Below are positions 16,770 to 25,936 of a stretch of 64,000 nt of DNA, one piece after another (position 1 is the first letter of the stretch; each line of letters begins with the position of its first letter). The stretch is from Acidipropionibacterium sp. (GTDB taxonomy: Bacteria; Actinomycetota; Actinomycetes; Propionibacteriales; Propionibacteriaceae), in assembly GCA_022647765.1 (NCBI GenBank), contig JALCLH010000015.1, positions 18,492 to 82,491 of the forward strand, in the 5' to 3' direction. Under the pieces are notes generated by a model. It did not search any database, was not told where the DNA came from, and saw only the letters and a list, made by a program, of their open reading frames with translations. The position numbers and the translations under genes were made by a program.

Positions 16770-18986
16770 ATGAGCCAATTCACCGTCGGGCTGGCAGTCC
16801 TTCTGGCCGTCATGGGGTCGTTCGGGCTGGCGGCGGGAGCCGTCGGACAGCACCGGGCGGTCGCCGGGCTCGGGGACGGCCGCACCCTGACGGTGCGTCA
16901 GATGGTCGCCCTGCTGACAGATCCCCGATGGTTGGCGGGGCTGGTGGCGATCGGCGCAGGCACCCTCGCCAATCTCACCGCCCTCGTGCTGGCCCCGGTG
17001 ACGGTGATCCAGCCGATCGGCGTCCTCGCCATCGTGTGGTCGGTGCTGCTGGCCGCGCGGATCCAACGCAGCCGCCCGACCGGTGCGATCTGGCGAGCGG
17101 TGCTGGCGACCCTCCTGGGCCTGACCGGATTCACCGTCCTGTCGGCCTCCTCGGCCGGGGCACAGCCGCAACCGCCCCATCTGATGCTCGCCGCCATCGC
17201 CGCCGGCTGCCTCGGCTGCCTCGGTCTTGTGCTGGCGACCGCCCCTCGCGCGGCAGCGCTGCGCGGACATCGGTCCGGCTGTCTGGCGCTCTCCGGAGCA
17301 GTCTTCTACGGCCTCACCGCAGCCCTGGTGAAACTGGCCTCCACCCTGTTCTCGACGGGCTCCCCCATCCTCTCGGCGCCGGTTCTGCTGAGCGCCGCGG
17401 GTGCCGCGACCGCCTGCCTGATCGGCGGGGCGATGGTGCAGCAGGCCTACGCGGGCGGCCGCGCCGAGGTGGTGGTCGCAACGCTCACCACTGTCGACCC
17501 GATGGTGGCGGTCGGCTTCGGCATCATCGCCCTCGGCGAGGGCGCCCGGATCGGACCGGCGGCCGCTGCCGGGATGGTGGTCTGCGGGATGGGCGCCGTC
17601 GCAGGGGTTCTGAAACTGTCGCGGCACCATCCGCTGGCGGTCGAGCCGTCGGCACCGGCGCCCCTGACCGCCACCCGTGCCCGGCTCGTGGCAGTGCGCG
17701 ATGGTGGCACCGCGTCCGAAGGAGACGATCGCGAGTCCCCTCCCGCGAGCAACGACGACCGGCCCCGACTCGCCGTGGCCGTGGTGAGCGATTACTCCCT
17801 GGCCACTCTCGGCGGCGCCGAGAACGCCTTCGCCGGCCAGGTCCGAGCGCTGCGCGAGACGGCCGACGTACTGGCCGTCTGCCCCGCCAGCCGGCGGCTC
17901 GAGGAGTTGGGCCGGCTGCCCGGCGTCCGCGTCCTGTCCGTCCCGGTGGCTCTCACCCTGCCCGGTCTCGGGCTGCCGGTCGCCCGGAACACCGCCCGGC
18001 TGCGCGCGATGCTCCGGGATGCCTTCGCCGCCCATCGGATCGACGTCGTCCACGTCCACTCGGAGTTCGGCATCGCATCGGCCGCCGTGGACGCCGCCCA
18101 CCAGCTCGGCATCCCCACCGTGGAGACCGTGCACACCTTCTTCTGGCAGGCCGGCGGACCGGTCCAGCGGCCGTTGAACCTCCTCGGCCCCGCCTTTCAC
18201 GGCTTCGTGACGGGCCTGGAGAGCACCGCCGAACCGCTGGCCGATCGGCCCGGGGACTCAGCCCTGCGCAATATGACCCTCACCTGCGCGCTCAGGGCGG
18301 ACCGCGTCGTCTCACCGTCGGCCCATCAGGCCGAGAGGCTGCGTGCCGCGGGACTGCCCCGCGTCGACGTCCTGCCCAACACCGTGGACCCCGATCCTGA
18401 CGCCGAGCCGATCGGTCAGGTCGATGGCCCCCTGCGGGTGCTGTGGATCGGCCGTTTCGCCCCCGAGAAGCGAGTCCTACCCTTCATCGAGGCCGCGCTG
18501 AAGGCTCTGGACGCCGTCGGACCCGAGCGTCTGCGGATCGATCTGGTCGGCTCCGGACCGCAGTTCCGCCGGGCCGTCCGAATGGTCGACGGGCGGCGTG
18601 GCATCCGGCTGGTCGGCCGCGTCGACAACACCGAGATCCCCGCCCTGCTGGCCGAATGTCATGTCACCGTGCTGAGCTCGGTCGGCTGGGACAACCAGCC
18701 GATGACGGTCGCGGAGTCCCTCACCGCCCTGCGCCCGGTGATCTGGTGCGATCCGGCCCTCACCGAGGGGGTCATCGAAGCCGGCATCCCCGCCTTCGGG
18801 GAGGGGGCGCTCGCAGAACGCCTGATCGGCCTGGCCCTCGACCCGGCGCCGATCATCAGCGCTTCCGAAGACTGCATCCGGGCCCGGCGGGTCTTCGCCG
18901 CCGAACACTTCACCCCCACCCTCCTGGACATCTACCGCCGCGCCGGAGCGGCGTCCACCACTATCGAACTGGAGCAGGTCTCATGA
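16770..18986 (+). CDS. Fusion: DMT-type membrane transporter + GT4 glycosyltransferase
   Basis: About 738 aa in one unbroken frame. Residues 1-285 form roughly nine or ten TM segments of DMT/EamA character (VGLAVLLAVMGSFGLAAGAV, VTVIQPIGVLAIVWSVLLAA, GLTAALVKLAS). After a charged linker (about 290-330) comes a GT-B glycosyltransferase: acceptor domain from AVAVVSDYSLATLGGAENAF, donor domain with VLWIGRFAPEKRVLPF and a late site around MTVAESLTALRPVIW. ATG 16770 is preferred over ATG 16743. The stop overlaps the next GT start (ATGA). A flippase-plus-transferase role for an envelope glycolipid is inference. Confidence 0.82.
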   Translation: MSQFTVGLAVLLAVMGSFGLAAGAVGQHRAVAGLGDGRTLTVRQMVALLTDPRWLAGLVAIGAGTLANLTALVLAPVTVIQPIGVLAIVWSVLLAARIQRSRPTGAIWRAVLATLLGLTGFTVLSASSAGAQPQPPHLMLAAIAAGCLGCLGLVLATAPRAAALRGHRSGCLALSGAVFYGLTAALVKLASTLFSTGSPILSAPVLLSAAGAATACLIGGAMVQQAYAGGRAEVVVATLTTVDPMVAVGFGIIALGEGARIGPAAAAGMVVCGMGAVAGVLKLSRHHPLAVEPSAPAPLTATRARLVAVRDGGTASEGDDRESPPASNDDRPRLAVAVVSDYSLATLGGAENAFAGQVRALRETADVLAVCPASRRLEELGRLPGVRVLSVPVALTLPGLGLPVARNTARLRAMLRDAFAAHRIDVVHVHSEFGIASAAVDAAHQLGIPTVETVHTFFWQAGGPVQRPLNLLGPAFHGFVTGLESTAEPLADRPGDSALRNMTLTCALRADRVVSPSAHQAERLRAAGLPRVDVLPNTVDPDPDAEPIGQVDGPLRVLWIGRFAPEKRVLPFIEAALKALDAVGPERLRIDLVGSGPQFRRAVRMVDGRRGIRLVGRVDNTEIPALLAECHVTVLSSVGWDNQPMTVAESLTALRPVIWCDPALTEGVIEAGIPAFGEGALAERLIGLALDPAPIISASEDCIRARRVFAAEHFTPTLLDIYRRAGAASTTIELEQVS

Positions 18987-20396
18987 GAATCCTCATCGGA
19001 ACCGACACCTACCCGCCCACCGTCAACGGCGCCGCGCAGTTCACCCGGCGTCTGGCCCAGGGCCTGGCCCGGCGCGGGCACCAGGTGCACCTGCTCTGCC
19101 CCTCGCCCACCGGGCACGCCGGCGTGCTGCAGGACGACGCCGGGGTGGTGATGCACCGGGTCCGCTCCTTCCGCTACGCCGGCTACCCGGACTTCCCGGT
19201 CAGCGATCCCTTCGCGGTGCGCGGCGCGGTGGCCCGGGCGATGGATGCGGCGAGGCCGGAGGCGGTGCATATCCAGAGCGGCTTCTTCCTGGGCCGCGCC
19301 ATGGTGGACCAGGCCCAGAACCGCGGGATCGGCGTCGTGGCGACCAATCATCTGATGCCCGAGAACGTCCTGGATCATCTGCCCTGCCCGCGAGCACTGC
19401 GCGGCGTCGCCGCCAGAGCGCTGTGGAGAGACGTCGCCCACGTCTACCGGCGCGCCGGCGTCATCACCTCACCAACCCCTCGGGCCGTCGAGCTGATGCA
19501 CCGCAACACCGGGCTGGCCGGGATCGCCGTCTCCAACGGAGTCGATGCCGCCCGCTACCGCTCGGCGGCTCTGGCCGGCGACCGCCGCGGCGTCCCGACC
19601 ATTCTGTTCGTCGGCCGGCTCGACCCCGAGAAGCACCTGGAGGACGCCCTGGCCGCCATGGCTCTGCTGCCCGCCGACCTGCCGGCCCGTCTGGAAGTGG
19701 TGGGGGACGGCTCCCATCGGTCCGCCTGGGAGGCGATGGCCAGACGCCTGGGTCTGGGGACCGACCGGGTGGTCTTCCGGGGCCGGATCTGCGACCAGGA
19801 GCTGCTGGAGACCTACGCCCGGGTCAACGTGTTCTGCATGCCGGGAACCGCCGAACTGCAGAGCCTGGTGACCCTGGAGGCGATGGCGTCGGGGCTTCCG
19901 GTGCTCGCCGCCGACGCGATGGCGCTGCCCCATCTGGTGCACCCCGGCGAGAACGGCTTCCTGTTCCCTCCCGGGGACACCGCAGCCCTGGCCGGCCACC
20001 TGTCGACCCTGCTGCGAGACCCGGAGCTGCGCACCGGGATGGGCGCCGAGAGCCGGCGCATGGTGGCGCCGCACTGCATGACGCGCACTCTCGACACCTT
20101 CGAGAAGCCTCTACCGGCAGGTCCGCCGGGCCCCGGCCCTCTCCTTCCCGCCGACGGATCAGGCGAGGCTCCGCGTCGAGCTCGAGCCGCCCCGGCTGCG
20201 CATGCTGACGACGACCGCGGCCATCACGGCGAGGAACCCCAGGGCCACCCATCCGGAGCCGACGCCGATGCCCCCTTCGGCCACCGGCTTGTCGGAGCTG
20301 CAACCCGGCGTCGAACATATGCTCGGAAGTACGGCTCGTCAAGAGCGGATACCCATTCTTCCCGCCTCGGATAGGCTCTCCTCTCGTTGCCGATAA
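18983..20396 (+). CDS. GT4 glycosyltransferase, diacylglycerol-glycosyltransferase-like (C-terminal frame break)
   Basis: GT-B fold enzyme beginning MRILIGTDTYPPTVNGAAQF, typical of the MgtA/PimB/DAG-glucosyltransferase group. Donor-site motifs: TILFVGRLDPEKHLEDALAA, VVGDGS, and PGTAELQSLVTLEAMASGLP with the ExxxLxxxEAMA pattern. Near 20101-20108 the frame appears to shift by one base: RTLDTFE continues naturally as SLYRQVRRAPALSFP in the next frame, which runs to TAA 20396. Read without correction it ends at 20374. The true C-terminus is uncertain. It is coupled by ATGA to the transporter-GT fusion. Confidence 0.82.
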
Positions 20397-20696
20397 ATGC
20401 GGGACCCGGCTCAATGTCCATATGCTGGATTTCATCAGGGAGAATGAATCATCGGCACCACATGGGGAGCACGAAGAACGGCCGGAACTCTCACTGCAGT
20501 ATGAGCATTCCCCCATTGATCCCCCAATTGTGCCCTGTCGCCCAGCTTCCGCCGCAGGTCCACCGGTGCCTCGCACGGCGTTCGCCGGATGGGCCGGGGC
20601 GGCATACTATGGCCTGCCAGGTGATGGACCCCACCTGAGCTTTCCGGCTCGAAGCGTCGCATCCGACTGACGGCTCCTACCACGAGAGGTAGGGCC
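20397..20696. other. Intergenic region before the MutS-like genes
   Basis: I see no supported gene. The sequence is less GC-rich than its neighbours in the first half. The MutS-like gene has GAGAGG-type ribosome binding sequence just before ATG 20697. No convincing promoter hexamers. Confidence 0.4.
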
Positions 20697-22280
20697 ATGC
20701 ACTCCGACCAGATACTGCAATCCGCGACCGCGCCGCCCAGCATGCTGCGGCCCGCCGGGATCGTCCCGGCGTCCGAACCGCCGATCTCCCCCGAAGCGCT
20801 GCACGATCTCGGGCTCGAGCAGATCGCCGCATCTCTCGCCACACGGCTGTCCCGCCCGGCTGGCGCGGGTCTTCACCACCCCGCTCGGCTCGGTGGACGC
20901 CGTCTCCTACCGCCAGGAGGTCTTCACCGACCTCGCCTGCCCGGCCGTCATGGCGGCGGTGTCCCGGCTGGTGACCGCGATGGACCGGGTGCAGACGATG
21001 CGCCGTGGCCGCGACGGCTCCCGGTACGCCCAGGCCTCCGACATCTGGGACGTCCACATCGCCTCGGGCTATGTCGCGGCCGTCGACCGGTGCGACCGCG
21101 ATCTTCGCGAGCTGGCCGACGCCGGGAAGCTGGGTTCGCGGGCCCTCAACGCGTTGCGCTGCTGGCTCTGCGACTACGCCGGCTCCGACCCCTTCGTCCG
21201 CCCTGCGCGCCGACTGCCGCCGGGTCGTCGAGGCTCTGGCGGAGCTGCGCTATGCGGTCTGGCTGCACGACGACAAGGTGGTGGTCGGGCGCCCCGGCTC
21301 CGAACCCGACCTGGAGAGCAGGGTGCTGGAGCTCTTCGACCGGTTCCGAGAGGACCCCGCCGACACCGCATCCACCGCCGTCCGGAGGCCGCGGCCGGCC
21401 GGCATGGACCACGTTCAGGCGGCCATCCTGGAACGGATTGAGAGGCTCCATCCGGAGGTCCTTCGCCGAGGTCGCGAAGCTGGCCGCCGATGCGCGCCGG
21501 CTCGTTCCGGCCCCGGAAATGCGCCGAGCCGCCGAGGAGCTCGGCTTCTATCTGGCCTACCGCGAGCTCGTCGACCCGCTGACGGCGTCCGGCCTGCCGC
21601 TGTGCCTGCCCGATGTCGAGGCGGCGAGCACAGATCTGGAGGCGATCGGCGTCTGGGACCTGCCGCTGGCCCTCTCCCTGGCCGGCGAGGGCCGCATCCC
21701 CGTCCTCAACGCCCTGGAACTGCACGGCGCCGAGCGGATTCTGGTGATCTCCGGCCCCAACCAGGGCGGCAAGACCACCACGGCGCGCATTTTCGGGCAG
21801 CTGCATCATCTGGCCTCGATCGGCTGCCCGGTGCCGGGCTCGCGGGTGCGGATCATGCTCGCCGACCGCGTCCTCACCCTGTTCGAGCGCGAGGAGACCG
21901 CCGAGGACTTCGACGGACGGCTGGGCGGCGAGCTGCACCGCTGGCACCTGCTTCTCGATGAGATGACGCCGCGCACCGCGGTGGTGATCAACGAGATCTT
22001 CGGCTCGACGCCGCTGGCCGATGCCAGGCTGCTGGGCCGCACCCTCGTCGACCAGCTGATCGCCCGCGACGTGCCTGCGGTCCTGGTGACCTTCCTCGAC
22101 GAGCTGTCGCGGGTCGGGCCGGCGACCGTCAGCATGGTGAGCACCCTGGATCCGTCCGATCCGTCGGTGCGCACCTTCGAAGTGGTGAGACGCCGTGCCG
22201 ACGGCCGCGCCCATGCGGCGGCGCTGGCGGCGCGGTACCGGCTCGGATATCGGCAGATCACCGGGAGGCTGGCGTCATGA
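20697..22280 (+). CDS. MutS-like ATPase, paralogue 1 (three frame breaks)
   Basis: ATPase of the MutS core/ATPase-domain group without the N-terminal mismatch-binding domain; about 527 aa when restored. Frames 0, +1, +2, 0 succeed one another with clear continuity: LATRLS / RLARVFTTPLGSVDAVSYRQ (break about 20854-20858), DPF / SALRADCRRVVEA (about 21195-21203), LHPE / SFAEVAKLAADARR (about 21454-21458). The last part has Walker A GPNQGGKTTTAR, DEMTPRTAVVINEIFGSTPL for Walker B and signature, and VLVTFLDEL. Each break fits one inserted base. The stop overlaps paralogue 2 (ATGA). Actinobacteria lack canonical MutS/MutL, so the role is open. Confidence 0.78.
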   Translation: MHSDQILQSATAPPSMLRPAGIVPASEPPISPEALHDLGLEQIAASLATRLSRPAGAGLHHPARLGGRRLLPPGGLHRPRLPGRHGGGVPAGDRDGPGADDAPWPRRLPVRPGLRHLGRPHRLGLCRGRRPVRPRSSRAGRRREAGFAGPQRVALLALRLRRLRPLRPPCAPTAAGSSRLWRSCAMRSGCTTTRWWSGAPAPNPTWRAGCWSSSTGSERTPPTPHPPPSGGRGRPAWTTFRRPSWNGLRGSIRRSFAEVAKLAADARRLVPAPEMRRAAEELGFYLAYRELVDPLTASGLPLCLPDVEAASTDLEAIGVWDLPLALSLAGEGRIPVLNALELHGAERILVISGPNQGGKTTTARIFGQLHHLASIGCPVPGSRVRIMLADRVLTLFEREETAEDFDGRLGGELHRWHLLLDEMTPRTAVVINEIFGSTPLADARLLGRTLVDQLIARDVPAVLVTFLDELSRVGPATVSMVSTLDPSDPSVRTFEVVRRRADGRAHAAALAARYRLGYRQITGRLAS

Positions 22281-23883
22281 AGGTCCATCTGATGTCCCCG
22301 GTCCGCGACTTCGACCCGGAGCGACTGCCCGACCCGCTGCCGCCGCAGACCGCCGACCTGGTCCAGGATCTGGAACTCGACGTGCTGTTCGATGCGATGG
22401 CCGGCGGGGACGCCTTCATCCGGAAGGTCGTGCGCGCCGCCATCCTCGACCCGCCCGACGACCCCGAAGACGCCCGGCACCGGCTCGAGGTGCTCTCCTA
22501 TCTGGCAGAGCGGCCCGAGGTCGCCCGCGCCCTCTACGAGATCGCCGGGCGCGCCCTGGCTCGGCCGCGCTCCCTCTGGCTGGTCTCCAACGGGCGGCCG
22601 GAGGCGTCGCTGAGACGCTCGACCGTCCTGCTCGGCCAGATGTGCGACGCCCTCGACGAGCTGCGTCGTCTCGTGGAGACCGGATTCGGCGGGCTCGGGT
22701 CCGCCGGGCTGCGGGATCTGGCCGAGACCGTCCGCACACAGCTGCCCGAGGAGTACATGGCGGAGCTGAGGGCCGTCCTGGAGGTGCTGAGCAGACGCGA
22801 CGGAGTCCTGATGGCGGCCGGTCTCGGCGACGACGGCACGGTGGCCGGCATGGCGCCGCGGGTGATCGGTCAGGTCGGCCGGTTCGGCCAGCCTGCTGCA
22901 CCGCGCCGGGATCGCCGGAAGGACCTATACCTGGACCCTGCCCGATCGCGACGAGGCCGGCGGCCAGGCCGTCCAGGCACTGTGCGACCGGGCCCTGTGG
23001 CGCACCGCGCTGGCCGCAGAACAGGCCACCAGCCATGTTCAGGGATTCTTCACCGCGCTGCGCCGGGAGTCCGCGTTCTTCCTCGGCTGCCTCACTCTGC
23101 GCGACCGGCTCGCGGACCTGCGCTCGGCGGTCTGTCTGCCCCTGCTCGCCCCGGATCCCGATGTCTTCGAGGCCCGTGGGCTCTACGACCCGGGACTGGC
23201 GCTGCGCACCGGTGCGCCGATCGTCGACAATGACATCGACACCCGGCGATCGCGGCTGACCGTCGTCACCGGGGCCAATCACGGCGGCAAGACGACGATC
23301 CTGCGGGCCGTCGGCGTCGCCCAGGTGCTGGCGGACGCCGGATGCTTCGCCCCCGCCGAGGAGCTGGCCGTCTCGCCCGCCGCCAGGGGTCTGCACGCAC
23401 TGGCCGCGCCAGGAGGAGGCCGGGATGCGTCACGGCAAGCTGGACGAGGAGCTGTCCCGGATGAGCCGGATCGTCGATGAGCTGAGTCCCGGGGATGTGG
23501 TGCTGTCCAACGAGTCCTTCTCCTCGACCGATGAGGCCGAGGGGTCGCAGATCGGCGCCGAGGTGTTCGGCGCTCTGGCCGATTCCGGAGTCCGGGTGGT
23601 GGCCGTCACACACATGTACGACCTCGCCGGGGCTCTCCGGAAGGCGGAGCCGGACGCCGTCTTCCTGCGCGCCGAGCGCGGTCGCGACGGGGAGCGGCCC
23701 TACCGGATCGTGCCCGGGGAGCCGCTGCCGACCGCCTACGCCCGCGACTTCTACCGTCGCGAGTTCGGCGTGGAGCTCTCCGCCCCGGGAGCTTCTGAGG
23801 GCGCCGAAGGTGTCTGCAACTCCGGCCCCGATGTCGCCGGTTCCGACATTGCTGAACCCCACCCAGAAAGGATTCCCACATGA
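22277..23883 (+). CDS. MutS-like ATPase, paralogue 2 (two frame breaks)
   Basis: Second member of the same group, about 535 aa when restored. The N-terminus (MKVHLMSPVRDFDPERLPDP) and helical core run to RVIGQVGRFG, break near 22885-22893, continue as LLHRAGIAGRTYTWTLPDRD with Walker A TGANHGGKTTILR, break again near 23405-23411, and finish QEEAGMRHGKLDEELSRM, VVLSNESFSSTDEAEGSQIG (Walker B/signature) and VVAVTHMYDL. Both breaks fit one extra base. ATGA overlaps join it to paralogue 1 and to the phosphatase. The two paralogues may form a heterodimer; that is inference. Confidence 0.78.
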
Positions 23884-24495
23884 ATGACACAGTTGCTCCA
23901 CAACTGATCTACCTGGTGCGCCACGGACGCACCCATCTCAACGCGGAAGGCCGGCTGCGCGGGCGCGCCGATCCCCAGCTCGACGACACCGGCCGCCACG
24001 AGGCGGCACGCACCGCCGCCGCCCTGACCGGCTCGGGGATCGTGGGCGTGGTCACCAGCCCGCTGGCCCGTGCCGTCCAGACCGCGGTCGCGATCGAGGG
24101 ACGACTGCATGTCCAGCACGTCGTCGACCCGAGGCTGGCCGACCGCGACTACGGCCCTCAGACCGGGCGGACCGAGGCCGAGGTGGCCGCCGAGTTCGGC
24201 TCCCTGGACGCTGCGCCAGGTGTGGAGCCGAGTGCCGATCTGGCCCGGCGGGCGATGGCGGCACTGAGCGAGGCGGCGGGCCGCTTCGCCCCCGACCCGG
24301 TCGCGGTGGTGAGCCCATGACGCCGTGATCCGAAGCGTGCTGCGCCAGATCGACCCCGGCGTCGATCCGAAGGCGCCGACGGCGTCCTGGCAGCTGTTGG
24401 AACTGCGCGACGGTCGGTGGTCCATCGCCCGGCTGGACTGCACGGCAGAGGAGCCGGCACGGAAGGAGCCCTGGACGGTGGGACCTGTGAAGTGA
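23880..24495 (+). CDS. Histidine phosphatase family protein (frame broken once)
   Basis: Phosphoglycerate-mutase-like phosphatase. The catalytic motif LVRHGRTHLNAEGRLRG is at residues 13-29, followed by SPLARAVQTA. The frame reaches VVSP and a stop because of a CCC run (24314-24316); with two C it reads VVSHDAVIRSVLRQIDPGV, which supplies the second catalytic histidine, and continues to TGA 24495. The restored length is about 204 aa, normal. It starts with an ATGA overlap on the second MutS-like gene, so it probably belongs to that operon. The substrate is unknown. Confidence 0.85.
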
Positions 24496-24553
24496 GTCGG
24501 CGTCCCGCCGCTCAGAACTCGCAGAATGCGCACTCGGTGAGACAGTGGATTGC

Positions 24554-25458
24554 ATGAGCGATGACATCGATCAGCATCAGGGCGCGCAGGTGGAACAGCC
24601 AGAAGTCGTGCGATCCGTTGCCGTCCTGGGCCTGGGGACAATGGGCTCGGCGATGGCCGACCGTCTCATTGAGGCGGGCCTCGAGGTGAGCGTGTGGAAC
24701 CGGTCGCCGGAGCGTGCCCAGGCATTCTCCGGACGAGCGAGAGTGGCGCCGACGGCTGCGGACGCCGCTGCGGGAGCAGACGCCGTGCTGACGATGCTCT
24801 TCGACGGGGACGCCGTTCGGGAGATGATGGGATCTGTTCTTCCCGCGATGCGCGCGGGGAGCGATCTGGATGCAGTCGTCCACTGTGGGCGTCCGGGCAT
24901 CGGCGGCGCTTGCGCAGCAGGCCGAGCGCGACGGCGTCCGCTACGTGGACGCACCGATGCTCGGCACCAAGCAGCCGGCCCGCGACGGTGCTCTCACCGC
25001 GCTGGTCGCGGGGGATGATGCGGCCATTTCAGCACTCGCCCCGGTCCTCGACGCGGTGGCCTCCAGGACGGTGCGAGCGGGCGATGAGCCGCCCTCGGCG
25101 TCCGCGCTGAAGATCGCGGTGAACAGCTGGATCGCGACGATCACCGCAGGGCATCGGGCAGTCCCTCACCATCGCGGAGCGGCTCGGGGTGGACCCGCAG
25201 CTCGTCCTCGACGCGCTGGACGGGACCGCGCCGAACAGTCCGTATGCGCAGGTGAAGGGCCGGGCGGTGCTGGACCGCGGCTTCGATCCGCAGTTCGCGA
25301 TCGCGGGCCTGCTCAAGGATGTGCGCCTGGCCCGGGACGAGACCCCCGGCGTCGACCCGTCGTTGTTGAATGCGCTCGAGGCGCTGTACTCCCATGCCGC
25401 CGATGCGGGAGCTACGGGAGAGGACATCGCCGCGGTATGGCGGGCCTTCCAGCGATAG
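24554..25458 (+). CDS. NAD(P)-dependent 3-hydroxyacid dehydrogenase family (two frame breaks)
   Basis: 6PGDH/3-hydroxyisobutyrate-dehydrogenase-like protein, about 300 aa when restored. Rossmann motif VAVLGLGTMGSAMADRLIEA, then NRSPERAQAF. Breaks near 24862-24868 (to WMQSSTVGVRASAALAQQ, which contains the substrate-binding SSTVG) and at GGG 25149-25151 (to TAGIGQSLTIAERLGVDPQL). The catalytic lysine region is LKIAVNSWIA; the end is GEDIAAVWRAFQR. Both breaks fit single inserted bases. It follows the phosphatase by 58 bp. Substrate unknown. Confidence 0.83.
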
Positions 25459-25751
25459 GCAGCTGGGGCCGGGCACCACCACAGATGAACCGATCGATGC
25501 CGCTTGACCTCGCCCACGGCGACCACGGTGGAGGACCTCTCCCCACTCGAGAGCACACGACGGGCCAAGTCCACAGTGAACTCCAAGTCTCAGAAACCTC
25601 TGCCACACGAGAGCGCACGACGTCGCTATGCGGCTCCTCTCAACCCGTATCGGGGAGAAGATTGCCGACACGAACTTGCCGGGACGAGCGTGTCAGCACC
25701 CTGGATCCTGAAAAGCGCCCCTGAAGAACCTCCTGCCCCGTGTTCTGAGGG

Positions 25752-25801
25752 GAAGTCTGACGGATTGTCGTTTGAACTCAAACAAGAATCCGTCAGACTT
25801 C
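25752..25801. repeat. 50-bp long hairpin
   Basis: Arms of 24 nt beginning GAAGTCTGACGGATT, with two mismatches, around a 2-nt centre. There is no T-run on either side, so a rho-independent terminator is not obvious. It may be a transposon end relic, a protein-binding dyad, or an RNA processing hairpin. Confidence 0.7.
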
Positions 25802-25901
25802 TGAATGCCCGTCACTACTTGAACAGTTACGACTGTCAGGGGCCTCGTGATGGAGTCGCACGATTGACCACGATTCGCGGGAAACTAATCCCGCCAGACC
25901 C

Positions 25902-25930
25902 TTGCATCCAGTGCTCACATCACGTAGTCT
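25902..25930 (+). promoter_or_regulatory. Promoter of the DUF222/HNH gene
   Basis: TTGCAT and TAGTCT spaced by exactly 17 bp. The -10 ends 6 nt before ATG 25937, so transcription would start at or next to the start codon: a leaderless mRNA. Confidence 0.6.
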
Positions 25931-25936
25931 TTTCTC

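Larger units (their letters stand above)
25459..25936. other. Intergenic region with long hairpin and DUF222 promoter
   Basis: No gene supported. Contents: a repeated phrase CGAGAGCRCACGAC at about 25551 and 25609, the 50-bp hairpin at 25752-25801, and the promoter at 25902-25930. Base composition is lower in GC than the flanks, hinting at acquired or non-coding DNA. Confidence 0.5.

Noticed and set aside
20165..20290. Minus-strand peptide of about 41 aa with a TM-like stretch GSGWVALGFLAVMAAVVVS
   Set aside because: Short, no ribosome site, and it overlaps the C-terminal part of the GT4 gene in a region with a frame break; too weak to call.
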